The notes under the pieces: generated by a model
Databases searched by the model: none
Seen by the model: only the letters and a program-made list of their open reading frames with translations
Told to the model about the DNA's origin: nothing
Assembly (NCBI RefSeq): GCF_900156285.1
Contig: NZ_FTNC01000009.1
Span: 58,620 to 122,619 of the forward strand
Direction: 5' to 3'
Length of the DNA stretch: 64,000 nucleotides
Origin: Halanaerobium kushneri
GTDB taxonomy: Bacteria; Bacillota; Halanaerobiia; Halanaerobiales; Halanaerobiaceae
Made by a program: the position numbers and the translations under genes
Shown here: positions 55,091-63,456 of the stretch, piece by piece
How positions within the stretch are numbered: position 1 is the first letter of the stretch
How the letters are laid out: the number at the start of each line of letters is the position of its first letter

Positions 55091-55312
55091 ATGGATGTTA
55101 ATGCTGATTATATTTTAATTAAAGCTCTGGAAGATGGAGTTACAATTATTGGTTTAACCAGAGGCAAAGATACTAAATTTAATCATACAGAAAAATTGGA
55201 TAAGGGAGAAATCCTGGCTGCTCAGTTTACCGAAAATGTTTCTGCAATGAAAATTAGAGGTAAAGCTGAAATCATGAGCAAACACGGCAGTTTAAATTCT
55301 GAGGGAAAATAA
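55091..55312 (+). CDS. mtrB: trp RNA-binding attenuation protein (TRAP)
   Basis: A 73-residue protein closely matching Bacillus TRAP, which forms an 11-subunit ring that binds tryptophan and then wraps RNA with repeated GAG/UAG triplets. ILIKALEDGVTIIGLTRGKDTKF and EKLDKGE are near identical to the family. The RNA-binding trio is kept as Lys35, Lys54 and Arg56 (SAMKIRG). ATG at 55091 follows AAAGGGGG; the frame extended to GTG at 55070 would begin before that site. No trp genes, GTP cyclohydrolase or anti-TRAP gene lies in the window, so its targets are elsewhere. Confidence 0.93.
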   Translation: MDVNADYILIKALEDGVTIIGLTRGKDTKFNHTEKLDKGEILAAQFTENVSAMKIRGKAEIMSKHGSLNSEGK

Positions 55313-55363
55313 AGGCTTTGTTTTCTGATGCATTAAGGATCAGAGATTGAAAGGAGCTTATAA

Positions 55364-55540
55364 ATGTGGCAGGTAGTATATATAGCTTCCTCAAAAGAGG
55401 AAGCTGATAATATTTTAAAAATTATGGAAAAAGAGGGCTTTATGGTTCAGGTTGATGATGCCGGCTCCGGCAGCTACCAAATTAAGGTCCCGGCAATTGA
55501 AGCTGAAGAAGCCTATTCCTGTTTACATAAAAACTTTTAA
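55364..55540 (+). CDS. 58-residue DUF2007-like protein before pfkA
   Basis: ATG at 55364 follows AAGGAG at seven bases and opens a 58-codon frame: MWQVVYIASSKEEADNILKIM and on to QIKVPAIEAEEAYSCLH. It resembles the small alpha-beta proteins often found just upstream of pfkA in clostridia, of unknown function. The gap of 14 bases to pfkA suggests cotranscription. Confidence 0.75.
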   Translation: MWQVVYIASSKEEADNILKIMEKEGFMVQVDDAGSGSYQIKVPAIEAEEAYSCLHKNF

Positions 55541-55554
55541 TTGGAGGAATATAA

Positions 55555-56553
55555 ATGAAAAAAGTAGCAGTACTTACAAGTGGAGGAGATGCTCCAGGTA
55601 TGAATCCAGCCATCAGATCAGTAGTAAGAACAGCAATTTATTATAATCTGGAGGTAGTTGGAGTTAGGCATGGATATAAGGGATTAATTGAAAAAGATTT
55701 TTTTCCAATGGATAGAGGTTCAGTTGCAGATATTGTTCAGCGTGGGGGCACAATTTTGCTGTCAGCACGTTGTGATGAATTTAAAACAGAAGAAGGTAGA
55801 AAAAAAGCCTATGCCAATATGAGGGAAGAAGGTATTGATGCAATAGTTGTTATTGGTGGTGATGGTTCTTTGCGCGGTGTCCAGAAAATTAATGCTGAAA
55901 GTGATATTAAAGCAGTAGGTATTCCCGGCACAATTGATAATGACTTATCCTGCACTGATTATACAATTGGTGTTGATACAGCTATGAATACAATTCTGGA
56001 TGCAATTAATAAAATTCGTGATACAGCCACCTCACATGAAAGAACTTTTGTAATCGAATGTATGGGGCGGGATTCTGGTTATCTTTCTTTAATGACAGGT
56101 CTTGCCGGTGGTGCAGAATATATTCTGGTTCCGGAAATTGATTTTACACCACAGGAAGTTTGTGATAAAATTACACAAGGTTTTAAAAGAGGTAAGTTAC
56201 ACAGTCTAATTTTAATTGCCGAAGGAGTAAAGGCTCCATTTGCTGATTTAGAAGAATATCATGGCAGTCCCGGGATGGCAATGGGAGATTTAATTAGAGA
56301 AAAAACTGGTATGGAAACCAGGGTAACTATTTTAGGTCACCTGCAGCGTGGTGGTAGTCCAACTGCAACTGATAGGATCGTTGCCAGTCGAATGGGAGCT
56401 AAGGCCATTGATCTTTTATTAGAAGGTAAAAGAGATAAGATGGTTAACTACAAAGATAATTCAATCGGTTACTGCAAGATTGAAGATGCAATTAAAAAGA
56501 CTGAAACAATAAATATGGATATTTATAATTTAGCAAATATTTTATCAATGTAA
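55555..56553 (+). CDS. pfkA: ATP-dependent 6-phosphofructokinase
   Basis: Phosphorylates fructose 6-phosphate, the committed step of glycolysis. At 332 residues it is full length. The N-terminus has LTSGGDAPGMNPAIRS. The nucleotide site IGGDGSLRG (near residue 101) has the glycine of ATP-dependent enzymes rather than the aspartate of PPi-dependent ones. The catalytic PGTIDNDL and MGRDSGYL segments and the LGHLQRGGSP effector region are intact. TTGGAGGA precedes the ATG. pyk follows after 21 bases. Confidence 0.97.
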   Translation: MKKVAVLTSGGDAPGMNPAIRSVVRTAIYYNLEVVGVRHGYKGLIEKDFFPMDRGSVADIVQRGGTILLSARCDEFKTEEGRKKAYANMREEGIDAIVVIGGDGSLRGVQKINAESDIKAVGIPGTIDNDLSCTDYTIGVDTAMNTILDAINKIRDTATSHERTFVIECMGRDSGYLSLMTGLAGGAEYILVPEIDFTPQEVCDKITQGFKRGKLHSLILIAEGVKAPFADLEEYHGSPGMAMGDLIREKTGMETRVTILGHLQRGGSPTATDRIVASRMGAKAIDLLLEGKRDKMVNYKDNSIGYCKIEDAIKKTETINMDIYNLANILSM

Positions 56554-56574
56554 GTTAATAATTGGGAGGTTAAT

Positions 56575-58329
56575 ATGCGAAAAACGAAGATAGTATGTAC
56601 TTTAGGTCCAGCAACAAATGACAAAGAAATAATTAAAAAAGTAGTGGAATCCGGGATGAATGTAGCCAGGATGAATTTTTCTCATGGAGATCATGATGAA
56701 CACAAACAAAGAATTGAGATGGTAAAAGCTGCAGAGAAAGAGACTGGTCAAACAGTAGGTTTGATGCTTGATACCAAGGGTCCTGAAATCAGAACTGGAG
56801 AAATGCAGGGTGATAAGATCCAGCTAGAAGCTGATACTGAGCTTATAATTTCCAGAGAAGATGTTGAAGGTACAACTGATAAAATTTCTGTATCCTATAA
56901 AGATTTAGCAGAGGATATGGAAGTTGGAAATAGAATTTTAATTGATGATGGTTTAATCGAACTGGAAGTTACAGCCATTGAAGGTGGAGATGTAGTAACT
57001 CGAGTTGTTAATGGAGGAGAACTTGGTTCACGTAAAGGTGTTAACCTACCTGGTGTTAAAGTAAGTTTACCTGCATTAACAGAAAAGGATATTTCTGATA
57101 TCCGTTTTGGTGTCAGTCAGGGGATTCACTTTATTGCGGCCTCTTTTGTTCGTAAAGCAAGTGATGTAATTGAAATCCGCAAGATTTTAGAAGAAAGCGG
57201 AGATGAAGATATTTTTATTATTGCTAAAATTGAAAATCAGGAAGGTGTAGAAAACCTTGATGATATTTTAGAAGTAGCAGATGGAATCATGGTAGCTCGT
57301 GGTGACCTTGGTGTAGAAATTCCTGCAGAAAAGGTACCAATTGTGCAGAAGATGATGATCAGAAAGTGTAATGAAGCTTCCAAACCAGTTATTACAGCAA
57401 CTCAAATGCTGGATTCTATGATCAGAAACCCACGCCCAACGAGAGCAGAGGCTTCTGATGTTGCCAATGCTATTTTTGACGGTACAGATGCCACTATGTT
57501 ATCAGGAGAATCAGCAGCCGGTAAATATCCAGTAGAGTCAGTTAAAACTATGGCTCAGATTGCAAGAGAGGTAGAAGGTTCAGAAAGTTATAAAGAAAAA
57601 TTTGCCGGTAAATATGAGTTTGCAGCTGAATCAGTTACTGCTGCTATTTCACTGGCCACCTGTCAGACTTCCGAAGAACTGGGAGCAGAAGCGATTATTA
57701 CTTCTACCGGTTCTGGTCTAACAGCAAGAACAGTATCTAAATTTAGACCACAGACTCCTATTATCGCAGTTACTCCAAATAAGAGAGTTCTTCATCAGCT
57801 GGCTATGACCTGGGGAGTTTCTCCACTATTAGCTGCTAGAAGCTCTACAACTGATGAAATGATGGAAAATGCTGTCTCAACTGCTTTAGACCATGAATTA
57901 ATAGAAGAAGGAGACTTAGTTACTATTACAGCCGGTACTCCTGTTGGTATTTCTGGTACAACTAACTTAATTAAGGTAGATGTTGTTGGTAAACCAGTTG
58001 CTGATGGACAGGGGGTTGGCAAAGGAATTGTTGTTGGTAAAGCTAAACTTGTAAAAACTGCAGAAGAGGCCATGGATAAGATCGAAGAAGGAGACATAAT
58101 GATTGCTCCAATGACTGACCGTGACTTTGTACCTGCAATGAAGAAAGCAGCAGCAGTAGTTACCTTTAGTGGAGGTTTAACCTCACATCCAGCAATTGTT
58201 GGTCTAAATATTGGTATTCCTGTGGTAGTTAATACAGGAGATATTAGTGATGACTTTAAAGATGGTGAGATAATTACTGTAGATGGTGTTAGAGGCTTAG
58301 TTTATAGAGGTCAGGCACATCTTAAGTAA
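56575..58329 (+). CDS. pyk: pyruvate kinase with C-terminal phosphohistidine-like domain
   Basis: Makes pyruvate and ATP from PEP. Residues 1-475 form the normal A, B and C domains with the catalytic AKIENQEGVENLDDIL and MVARGDLGVEIP motifs, MLSGESAAGKYP, and the C-terminal TTGSGLT-like STGSGLTART. The extra 100 residues are a PEP-utiliser-like swivelling domain with GGLTSHPAIVG, as in Bacillus/Geobacillus enzymes. The TSH histidine matches the PPDK phosphohistidine, though it is not known to be catalytic in this family. GGGAGG precedes the ATG. It forms a pfkA-pyk operon. Confidence 0.97.
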   Translation: MRKTKIVCTLGPATNDKEIIKKVVESGMNVARMNFSHGDHDEHKQRIEMVKAAEKETGQTVGLMLDTKGPEIRTGEMQGDKIQLEADTELIISREDVEGTTDKISVSYKDLAEDMEVGNRILIDDGLIELEVTAIEGGDVVTRVVNGGELGSRKGVNLPGVKVSLPALTEKDISDIRFGVSQGIHFIAASFVRKASDVIEIRKILEESGDEDIFIIAKIENQEGVENLDDILEVADGIMVARGDLGVEIPAEKVPIVQKMMIRKCNEASKPVITATQMLDSMIRNPRPTRAEASDVANAIFDGTDATMLSGESAAGKYPVESVKTMAQIAREVEGSESYKEKFAGKYEFAAESVTAAISLATCQTSEELGAEAIITSTGSGLTARTVSKFRPQTPIIAVTPNKRVLHQLAMTWGVSPLLAARSSTTDEMMENAVSTALDHELIEEGDLVTITAGTPVGISGTTNLIKVDVVGKPVADGQGVGKGIVVGKAKLVKTAEEAMDKIEEGDIMIAPMTDRDFVPAMKKAAAVVTFSGGLTSHPAIVGLNIGIPVVVNTGDISDDFKDGEIITVDGVRGLVYRGQAHLK

Positions 58330-58358
58330 GATAGAAATAAAATTATATAGAATAATTG

Positions 58359-58395
58359 GAGGGCGGATATTCATTTTCGTCCTCTTATTATTGTT
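58359..58395 (+). terminator. terminator after pyk
   Basis: GAGGGCG (58359-58365) pairs with CGTCCTC (58378-58384) with one G-U, followed by TTATTATTGTTTT. Confidence 0.55.
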
Positions 58396-58470
58396 TTGAA
58401 ATTTTTTAGCTCAGATTTTATGTTTAAAGAAAGTAAATTTAATTAATTTAGTATTTTTTTACCTCAGCAC

Positions 58471-58499
58471 TTTACAACAATAAAGTAATAAAGTATAAT
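58471..58499 (+). promoter_or_regulatory. promoter of the amino-acid ABC transporter operon
   Basis: TTTACA (58471-58476), spacer 17, TATAAT (58494-58499). Confidence 0.7.
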
Positions 58500-58528
58500 A
58501 GAGTAAAATAAGTCGAGGGGGAAAAAAA

Positions 58529-59323
58529 TTGAAAAAGAATTTATTTAATATTTTGGTGGTTGTTGTTCTGGCATTACTTCTAGTTGGTGGCAATGTTATG
58601 GCTGAGGACTCCTTAGCTGAGATTAAAGAAAAAGGTAAAATGGTAGTTGGACTTGATGACAGTTTTCCACCTATGGGTTTTAGAGATGAGAGTGGAGAAA
58701 TTGTTGGTTTTGATATAGATCTGGCTAAAGAAGCAGCAAAAAGAATAGGGGTAGATGTTGAATTTAAAGCGGTAGATTGGGATGGCGTCATTCTTAGTCT
58801 TAAAAATGGAATGATTGATGTAATCTGGAATGGTTTAACAATTACTCCTGAACGGGAAGAAAGTATTGATTTTTCTCAGCCTTATTTAGAAAACTCTCAG
58901 AGTATTGTTGTTCAGGCTGATAGTGAAATTGAAACCAAATCTGATTTAGAAGATAAAATTGTTGGTGTTCAGCTTGGAAGTAGTGCGGTGAGTGCTGTAG
59001 AATCTGAGCCAGAAGTACTGGATACTTTTCAGGAACTGCGCAAATTTTCCAATAATACAGAAGCTTTAATGGATCTTCAGACTGGCAGAATTCAGGCCGT
59101 TGTTTTAGATGTAATTGTTGGCCGCTATTATATTAGTCAGCGCCCGGGTCAATTTAAAGTTTTAAAAGATGATTTCGGGGGAGAAAAATATGGAGTTGGT
59201 GTTAGAGACGGAGCTGATTCTTTTAGAAAAGCTCTTAATAATGCTCTTGATGAAATGATTGCAGATGGAACAGCAGCTGAGATTTCAGAAAAATGGTTTG
59301 GCGAGGACATTGTTCTTAAGTAG
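58529..59323 (+). CDS. polar amino-acid ABC transporter, substrate-binding protein
   Basis: A 264-residue exported binding protein of the family-3 solute-binding group. The signal peptide is residues 1-26 (MKKNLFNILVVVVLALLLVGG...MAED); no lipobox cysteine is seen, so it is probably free in the periplasm. Mature motifs include MVVGLDDSFPPMGFRDESGEIVGFDIDLAKE and WDGVILSLKNGMIDVIWNGLTITPEREE. The ligand is likely a polar amino acid such as cystine, glutamine or arginine. The TTG start follows CGAGGGGG. The permease and ATPase genes follow. Confidence 0.92.
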   Translation: MKKNLFNILVVVVLALLLVGGNVMAEDSLAEIKEKGKMVVGLDDSFPPMGFRDESGEIVGFDIDLAKEAAKRIGVDVEFKAVDWDGVILSLKNGMIDVIWNGLTITPEREESIDFSQPYLENSQSIVVQADSEIETKSDLEDKIVGVQLGSSAVSAVESEPEVLDTFQELRKFSNNTEALMDLQTGRIQAVVLDVIVGRYYISQRPGQFKVLKDDFGGEKYGVGVRDGADSFRKALNNALDEMIADGTAAEISEKWFGEDIVLK

Positions 59324-59334
59324 GAGGCATTTAT

Positions 59335-59979
59335 GTGTTTGATTATATAATTAACGTATCAGGATATATACTGGAAGGTAGTATAGTTACCTTCCAGCTC
59401 TATTTTGTAACAGCAATATTTTCTGTGATAGTTGGGATTGCAGGTGCTTTGGGAAAAATCTCTAAAATTCCGCTGTTGGAATCGATTTTATCACTTTATA
59501 CCTGGGTTTTTAGAGGAACACCTCTATTATTACAGCTCTTTTTTGCCTATTATGGTCTGCCGGTTCTGGGAATAACTTTACAGCCATTTCCGGCTGCTGC
59601 ATTAACCTTTATTATTAATTATGGAGCTTATTTTACTGAAATATTTAGAGGTGGCATAGAATCGATTGATGAGGGACAGTATGAGGCAGCAAAAGTTCTC
59701 GGGATGAATTATAGACAGACGATGAGTAGAATTATTATTCCCCAGACAGTAAAGCGAGTACTGCCCGCAACCAGTAATGAAGCAATTAATCTAGTTAAAG
59801 ATAGTGCATTAGTAGCTGTAATTGGTCTTGGTGATTTACTCAGGGCTGCAAAAGTTGCAGTAACAAGAGATTTTTCTATAATTCCCTTTATAATTGCTGC
59901 GGTTTTTTATTTGGTAATCAGTTCAGTTATTGTAACAGCGTTCCGCAAATTAGAGGAAAAATATTCTGTTTACGAATAG
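59335..59979 (+). CDS. polar amino-acid ABC transporter, permease
   Basis: A 214-residue inner-membrane permease of the HisM/GlnP family with about five membrane segments. The EAA loop for ATPase docking is EAAKVLGMNYRQTMSRIIIPQTVKRVLP (residues about 115-142). The GTP LLLQLFF segment near residue 62 is typical. The GTG start at 59335 is seven bases after GGAGG; the ATG two bases upstream is out of frame. Only one permease gene is present, so it probably works as a homodimer. Confidence 0.93.
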   Translation: MFDYIINVSGYILEGSIVTFQLYFVTAIFSVIVGIAGALGKISKIPLLESILSLYTWVFRGTPLLLQLFFAYYGLPVLGITLQPFPAAALTFIINYGAYFTEIFRGGIESIDEGQYEAAKVLGMNYRQTMSRIIIPQTVKRVLPATSNEAINLVKDSALVAVIGLGDLLRAAKVAVTRDFSIIPFIIAAVFYLVISSVIVTAFRKLEEKYSVYE

Positions 59980-59988
59980 GTGATAAAT

Positions 59989-60729
59989 TTGGAAATGATT
60001 AAAGCAAAAAATATTTACAAAAGTTTTGGTGAACTAGAAGTGCTTTCCGGTGTATCTTTTAATGTTAATCAGGGAGAGGCTATTTCGATTATTGGTCCCT
60101 CAGGTTCAGGAAAGAGCACTCTTTTGCGCTCACTGATTGGTCTGGAAGAGATAAATTCTGGTGAATTATATATTGAAGGAATTTCGATTAAAGAGTCTGG
60201 CAAAAAAGCTTACGAGAAAATGGGGATGGTCTTTCAGGGATTTAATCTTTTTCCTCATAAAACAGTACTCGAAAATTTAATTGAAGCTCCAGTAGTGGTA
60301 AAAGGAGAAAAAAAGGCTGAGGCTCAAGCTAAGGCGGAGGAATTATTAAAAAAAGTTGGCCTTTCTGATAAAGTAGACAGTTACCCGGCTCAGCTTTCGG
60401 GAGGACAAAAACAGAGAGTGGCAATTGCAAGAGCTCTTGCTATGGAGCCAGATATTATGCTTTTTGATGAGCCAACTTCTTCTCTTGATCCTGAATTGGT
60501 GGGAGAGGTTCTGACAGTTATTAGAGATTTAGCTGAAGAAAATATTACAATGTTAATTGTAACTCACGAGATGGGTTTTGCACGCGATGTTTCAGACCGA
60601 GTGTTTTTTATGGATCACGGCAAAATTATCAGTGATACTGTTCCAGAAAAAATATTTGTTAATCCTGAATCAGAAAGAATTAAGAGTTTTTTAACTAAAA
60701 TATTGAGTCAAACTAACAGCTCCCATTAG
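59989..60729 (+). CDS. polar amino-acid ABC transporter, ATP-binding protein
   Basis: About 246 residues of the GlnQ/HisP family. Walker A is GPSGSGKST, the Q-loop is [18 protein letters not shown], the signature is LSGGQKQR, Walker B is [15 protein letters not shown], and the H-loop is [12 protein letters not shown] at 59989 is five bases after AGGTGAT; GTG at 59980 and ATG at 59995 are alternatives in frame. The stop codon lies in the loop of the operon terminator. Confidence 0.95.
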   Translation: MEMIKAKNIYKSFGELEVLSGVSFNVNQGEAISIIGPSGSGKSTLLRSLIGLEEINSGELYIEGISIKESGKKAYEKMGMVFQGFNLFPHKTVLENLIEAPVVVKGEKKAEAQAKAEELLKKVGLSDKVDSYPAQLSGGQKQRVAIARALAMEPDIMLFDEPTSSLDPELVGEVLTVIRDLAEENITMLIVTHEMGFARDVSDRVFFMDHGKIISDTVPEKIFVNPESERIKSFLTKILSQTNSSH

Positions 60730-60741
60730 GGAGCTTTTTTC
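60718..60741 (+). terminator. terminator at the end of the ABC operon
   Basis: AGCTCCC (60718-60724) pairs with GGGAGCT (60729-60735), followed by TTTTT. The ATPase stop codon (60727-60729) falls in the loop. Confidence 0.85.
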
Positions 60742-60864
60742 AATTGATATTTGCTTTTAGGCGGAAGGCCTGTTAAAATGTTTACAGATAATTAATAGTT
60801 AAGTAATGTATTATTAAGCTGACTTTTATAAGTTAATAAGCAAATAAGGAAGGGAAGTGTTAAG

Positions 60865-61617
60865 ATGTTAAAAATTAATACAGATATGCATACTCATACA
60901 GTAGCAAGTGGCCATGCTTACTCTACAGTTGACGAGATGGCAAAAGGCGCTTTTACAAAGGGAATAAAGCTGATTGCAATTACTGATCATGGGCCTCAAC
61001 TGCCCGGTGGTCCGCATATTTATCATTTTGGTAATATATCTGTTGTACCAGACAAATTATATGGAGTTAGAATAATTAAAGGGGTGGAAGCTAATATTTT
61101 AGATAGGGGTAGACTTGATTTAGAAGCTGAAGATCTGGCCCGACTGGATTTTGTTTCTGCAGGTCTGCATCGTCTAACTGGTCACAAGCTTAAAAATAAA
61201 AAAGATTATACAGAAGCCACAATTAAGGCAATGGAAAATCCCTATCTGGATATGATTACTCATCCAGTTCAGAAAGAATATCCACTTGATTTAGAAAAGG
61301 TAGCCAGAGCAGCTGCCGAGAATAATGTGATTTTAGAGCTAAATGCAAGTTCTTACAGCCCGAAAAAGGATCATACACGTGGAATAAAAAGTGAATCACT
61401 TAAATTAGTTAAACTGGCTCAAAAATATGGATTTAAACTGGCTGTAAACAGTGATGCTCACTTTCATGATGAAATTGGTGAATACTCAAGTTTGAATTTT
61501 ATCTTTGAAAGTGATATTTTTGATGAAAAGTTAATTATAAATCGCAGTCCTAAAAATATAATAAATTATTTAAAAAATAGAGAAAAACGGCTTGCAAAAT
61601 TGAAGAAAACAGTTTGA
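60865..61617 (+). CDS. PHP-domain phosphoesterase (YcdX-like)
   Basis: A 250-residue PHP-fold enzyme. Metal motifs are DMHTHTVASGHAYS (residues about 7-20), AITDHGPQLPGGPH (about 39), KGVEANI, GLHRLTGH, MITHPVQ and NSDAHFHDEIG. Together they match the YcdX trinuclear-zinc phosphatase group. It likely hydrolyses a small phosphomonoester. GGAAGGGAAGTG precedes the ATG. The radical SAM gene starts 11 bases after its stop. Confidence 0.9.
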   Translation: MLKINTDMHTHTVASGHAYSTVDEMAKGAFTKGIKLIAITDHGPQLPGGPHIYHFGNISVVPDKLYGVRIIKGVEANILDRGRLDLEAEDLARLDFVSAGLHRLTGHKLKNKKDYTEATIKAMENPYLDMITHPVQKEYPLDLEKVARAAAENNVILELNASSYSPKKDHTRGIKSESLKLVKLAQKYGFKLAVNSDAHFHDEIGEYSSLNFIFESDIFDEKLIINRSPKNIINYLKNREKRLAKLKKTV

Positions 61618-61628
61618 GGAGTGTAGAA

Positions 61629-62582
61629 ATGGAAGAACCTTATTATAAGTATTCGCAGTTTTTGAAAGATAAATATGGGGAAAAAACATATAAATTACCT
61701 GTTAATTTGCCTACAACCTGTCCTAATCGCGATGGCAGTTTTGCCAGAGAAGGCTGCTATTTCTGTGGGGAAGAAGGGGCAGACTTTGAAATGCTTCCTG
61801 AAGATATGTCAGTCCGAAACCAACTACTGGAAAACAGAGAATATATTGGAGAACGATATGGTGTTGATCAATTTATTGCTTATTTTCAAAATTATACAAA
61901 TACCTATCTCCCTTTAGATCGTTTAAAAGAATATACAAAGGAAGCTGCAGAGATCGAAGGAGTAGTAGCAGTTTATTTTTCAACCAGACCTGATGCTATT
62001 AATGAAAGATATATTTCTGCTTTAAAAAATTCTCTGTTGGAGGTTTCTTCGGAAATAGAACTGGCATTTGAATTTGGACTGCAGACTGTGAATTATAAAA
62101 CCTTAAGAAAAGTTAACAGACAGCATGGTCTGGCAGAATTTATAGATGCAGTCTTAACTGCCAAGCGTTTTAAAGTTGAAGTTGGGGCCCATATGATTTT
62201 GAATCTTCCTGGTGATGATCGAGAAGATATTGTCGAAGGTGCCAGGATTTTATCTGCTCTGGAGGTTAATCATGTTAAATTACACGCATTATTTATTAGA
62301 GAAAATTCTGTTTTTGCCACTCAGTATAAAAAAGGAGAACTTGAAATTTGTTCAATGGATGAATATATTGATCGAGTAATTTTATTCTTAGAGAATCTGG
62401 CTCCAGATATTGCAGTTCAGCGTTTAATTGGCAGGGCTCCTGGAGAAGAATCAATTTTCGAAAATTGGGATACTCCCTGGTGGGAAATCCACGATTTGAT
62501 TATAAAAAGAATGAATGAGCGTAATACCTATCAGGGTAGATCATATAATTATTTAAAAGGGAAGGCACTGGCCAAATTTTAG
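61629..62582 (+). CDS. TIGR01212-family (YhcC-like) radical SAM protein
   Basis: About 317 residues. The [4Fe-4S] cysteines occur as CPNRDGSFAREGCYFC near residue 32, with 11 residues between the first two cysteines instead of the usual three. This spacing is characteristic of the TIGR01212/YhcC family. IAYFQNYTNTYLP and FEFGLQTVNYKTLRKVNRQH are also typical. Its substrate is not known. ATG at 61629 is five bases after GAGGAGTG; the frame extended to 61614 overlaps the previous gene. Confidence 0.9.
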   Translation: MEEPYYKYSQFLKDKYGEKTYKLPVNLPTTCPNRDGSFAREGCYFCGEEGADFEMLPEDMSVRNQLLENREYIGERYGVDQFIAYFQNYTNTYLPLDRLKEYTKEAAEIEGVVAVYFSTRPDAINERYISALKNSLLEVSSEIELAFEFGLQTVNYKTLRKVNRQHGLAEFIDAVLTAKRFKVEVGAHMILNLPGDDREDIVEGARILSALEVNHVKLHALFIRENSVFATQYKKGELEICSMDEYIDRVILFLENLAPDIAVQRLIGRAPGEESIFENWDTPWWEIHDLIIKRMNERNTYQGRSYNYLKGKALAKF

Positions 62583-62626
62583 ATCTGATTTAGATAAAAA
62601 TTAATCTAAAAGACTGAAATTGGTTC

Positions 62627-62655
62627 TTGATTTATAAAAGAAAAAGTATTATAAT
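62627..62655 (+). promoter_or_regulatory. promoter of the metallophosphoesterase-like gene
   Basis: TTGATT (62627-62632), spacer 17, TATAAT (62650-62655). The leader is about 55 bases. Confidence 0.65.
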
Positions 62656-62717
62656 TAAAGATAATCATAATAATACAGTTACGAAGTCAACATTTAGAGT
62701 ATCAGAGGAGTGATTAG

Positions 62718-63353
62718 ATGACTTCAGTAATCAGAAAAGTATTCAATAATTTCAGCAGCGGTATTTCTGATTTTAAAAATCGTTATAAATTACCGGAAGA
62801 GTTTCATAGTTCTCAAGAATTGAAAATAATGCATATCAGTGATACTCCGGAATCCATTTATTCTCATATTTATAAAATGTTAAACTACAGTAAACCGGAT
62901 ATTATTATTCACACTGGTGATCTGGTTGATAATCTAAAATTGGAAGATTCCGGGAAAGATTTGTATCCTCTTTATCAGAAAAAATCTGCTGAGTTTATCA
63001 GTAATTTAGAGAAGCTTACAGCAGCCAGGATTATTTATGTACCCGGCAATCATGATGATATCAATATTATAGAAGATAATAAAAACAGAAGTGAGATTAT
63101 GGCGGAAGGAACAATAATTGAGTTAGATGGAGTTAAGATTGGACTGGCTCATTATCCTGATAACCTGCCCGAAGGTGCAGATATCAACCTGTTTGGCCAT
63201 AATAAGCAAAAACAATTTGCCGGTGAAAATAAATATCTTAACGGAATATTAAATATTAATTATCTGCTTTTGCCTTCAAAAACAGATTATAAGGTAAATT
63301 ACCCCTGGATAGTTGATCAGGGAAGGCAGTATAAACACTTTAATATGATTTAA
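62718..63353 (+). CDS. metallophosphoesterase-like protein with altered ligands
   Basis: A 211-residue calcineurin-fold protein. Motifs in order are HISDTPES (usually DxH; the histidine is a proline), IHTGDLVDN, VPGNHDD, LAHYPD and FGHNKQ (usually GHxH; the second histidine is a lysine). The Asp, Asn and His of the central motifs are kept, so it might bind one metal or act on an unusual substrate. The first 35 residues have no family match. AGAGGAGTG precedes the ATG. It has its own promoter and terminator. Confidence 0.78.
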   Translation: MTSVIRKVFNNFSSGISDFKNRYKLPEEFHSSQELKIMHISDTPESIYSHIYKMLNYSKPDIIIHTGDLVDNLKLEDSGKDLYPLYQKKSAEFISNLEKLTAARIIYVPGNHDDINIIEDNKNRSEIMAEGTIIELDGVKIGLAHYPDNLPEGADINLFGHNKQKQFAGENKYLNGILNINYLLLPSKTDYKVNYPWIVDQGRQYKHFNMI

Positions 63354-63367
63354 ATATGTAATTAATC

Positions 63368-63404
63368 TTAGTCAGATTTGCAAGGATCTGGCTAATTTCT
63401 TTTT
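63368..63404 (+). terminator. terminator after the metallophosphoesterase-like gene
   Basis: TTAGTCAGAT (63368-63377) pairs with ATCTGGCTAA (63386-63395) with one G-U, followed by TTTCTTTTT. Confidence 0.8.
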
Positions 63405-63456
63405 AACTTAAGTTTTTAGAAAGTTTAAATAATTTTTAGACAGCAGGAGTGATTTT

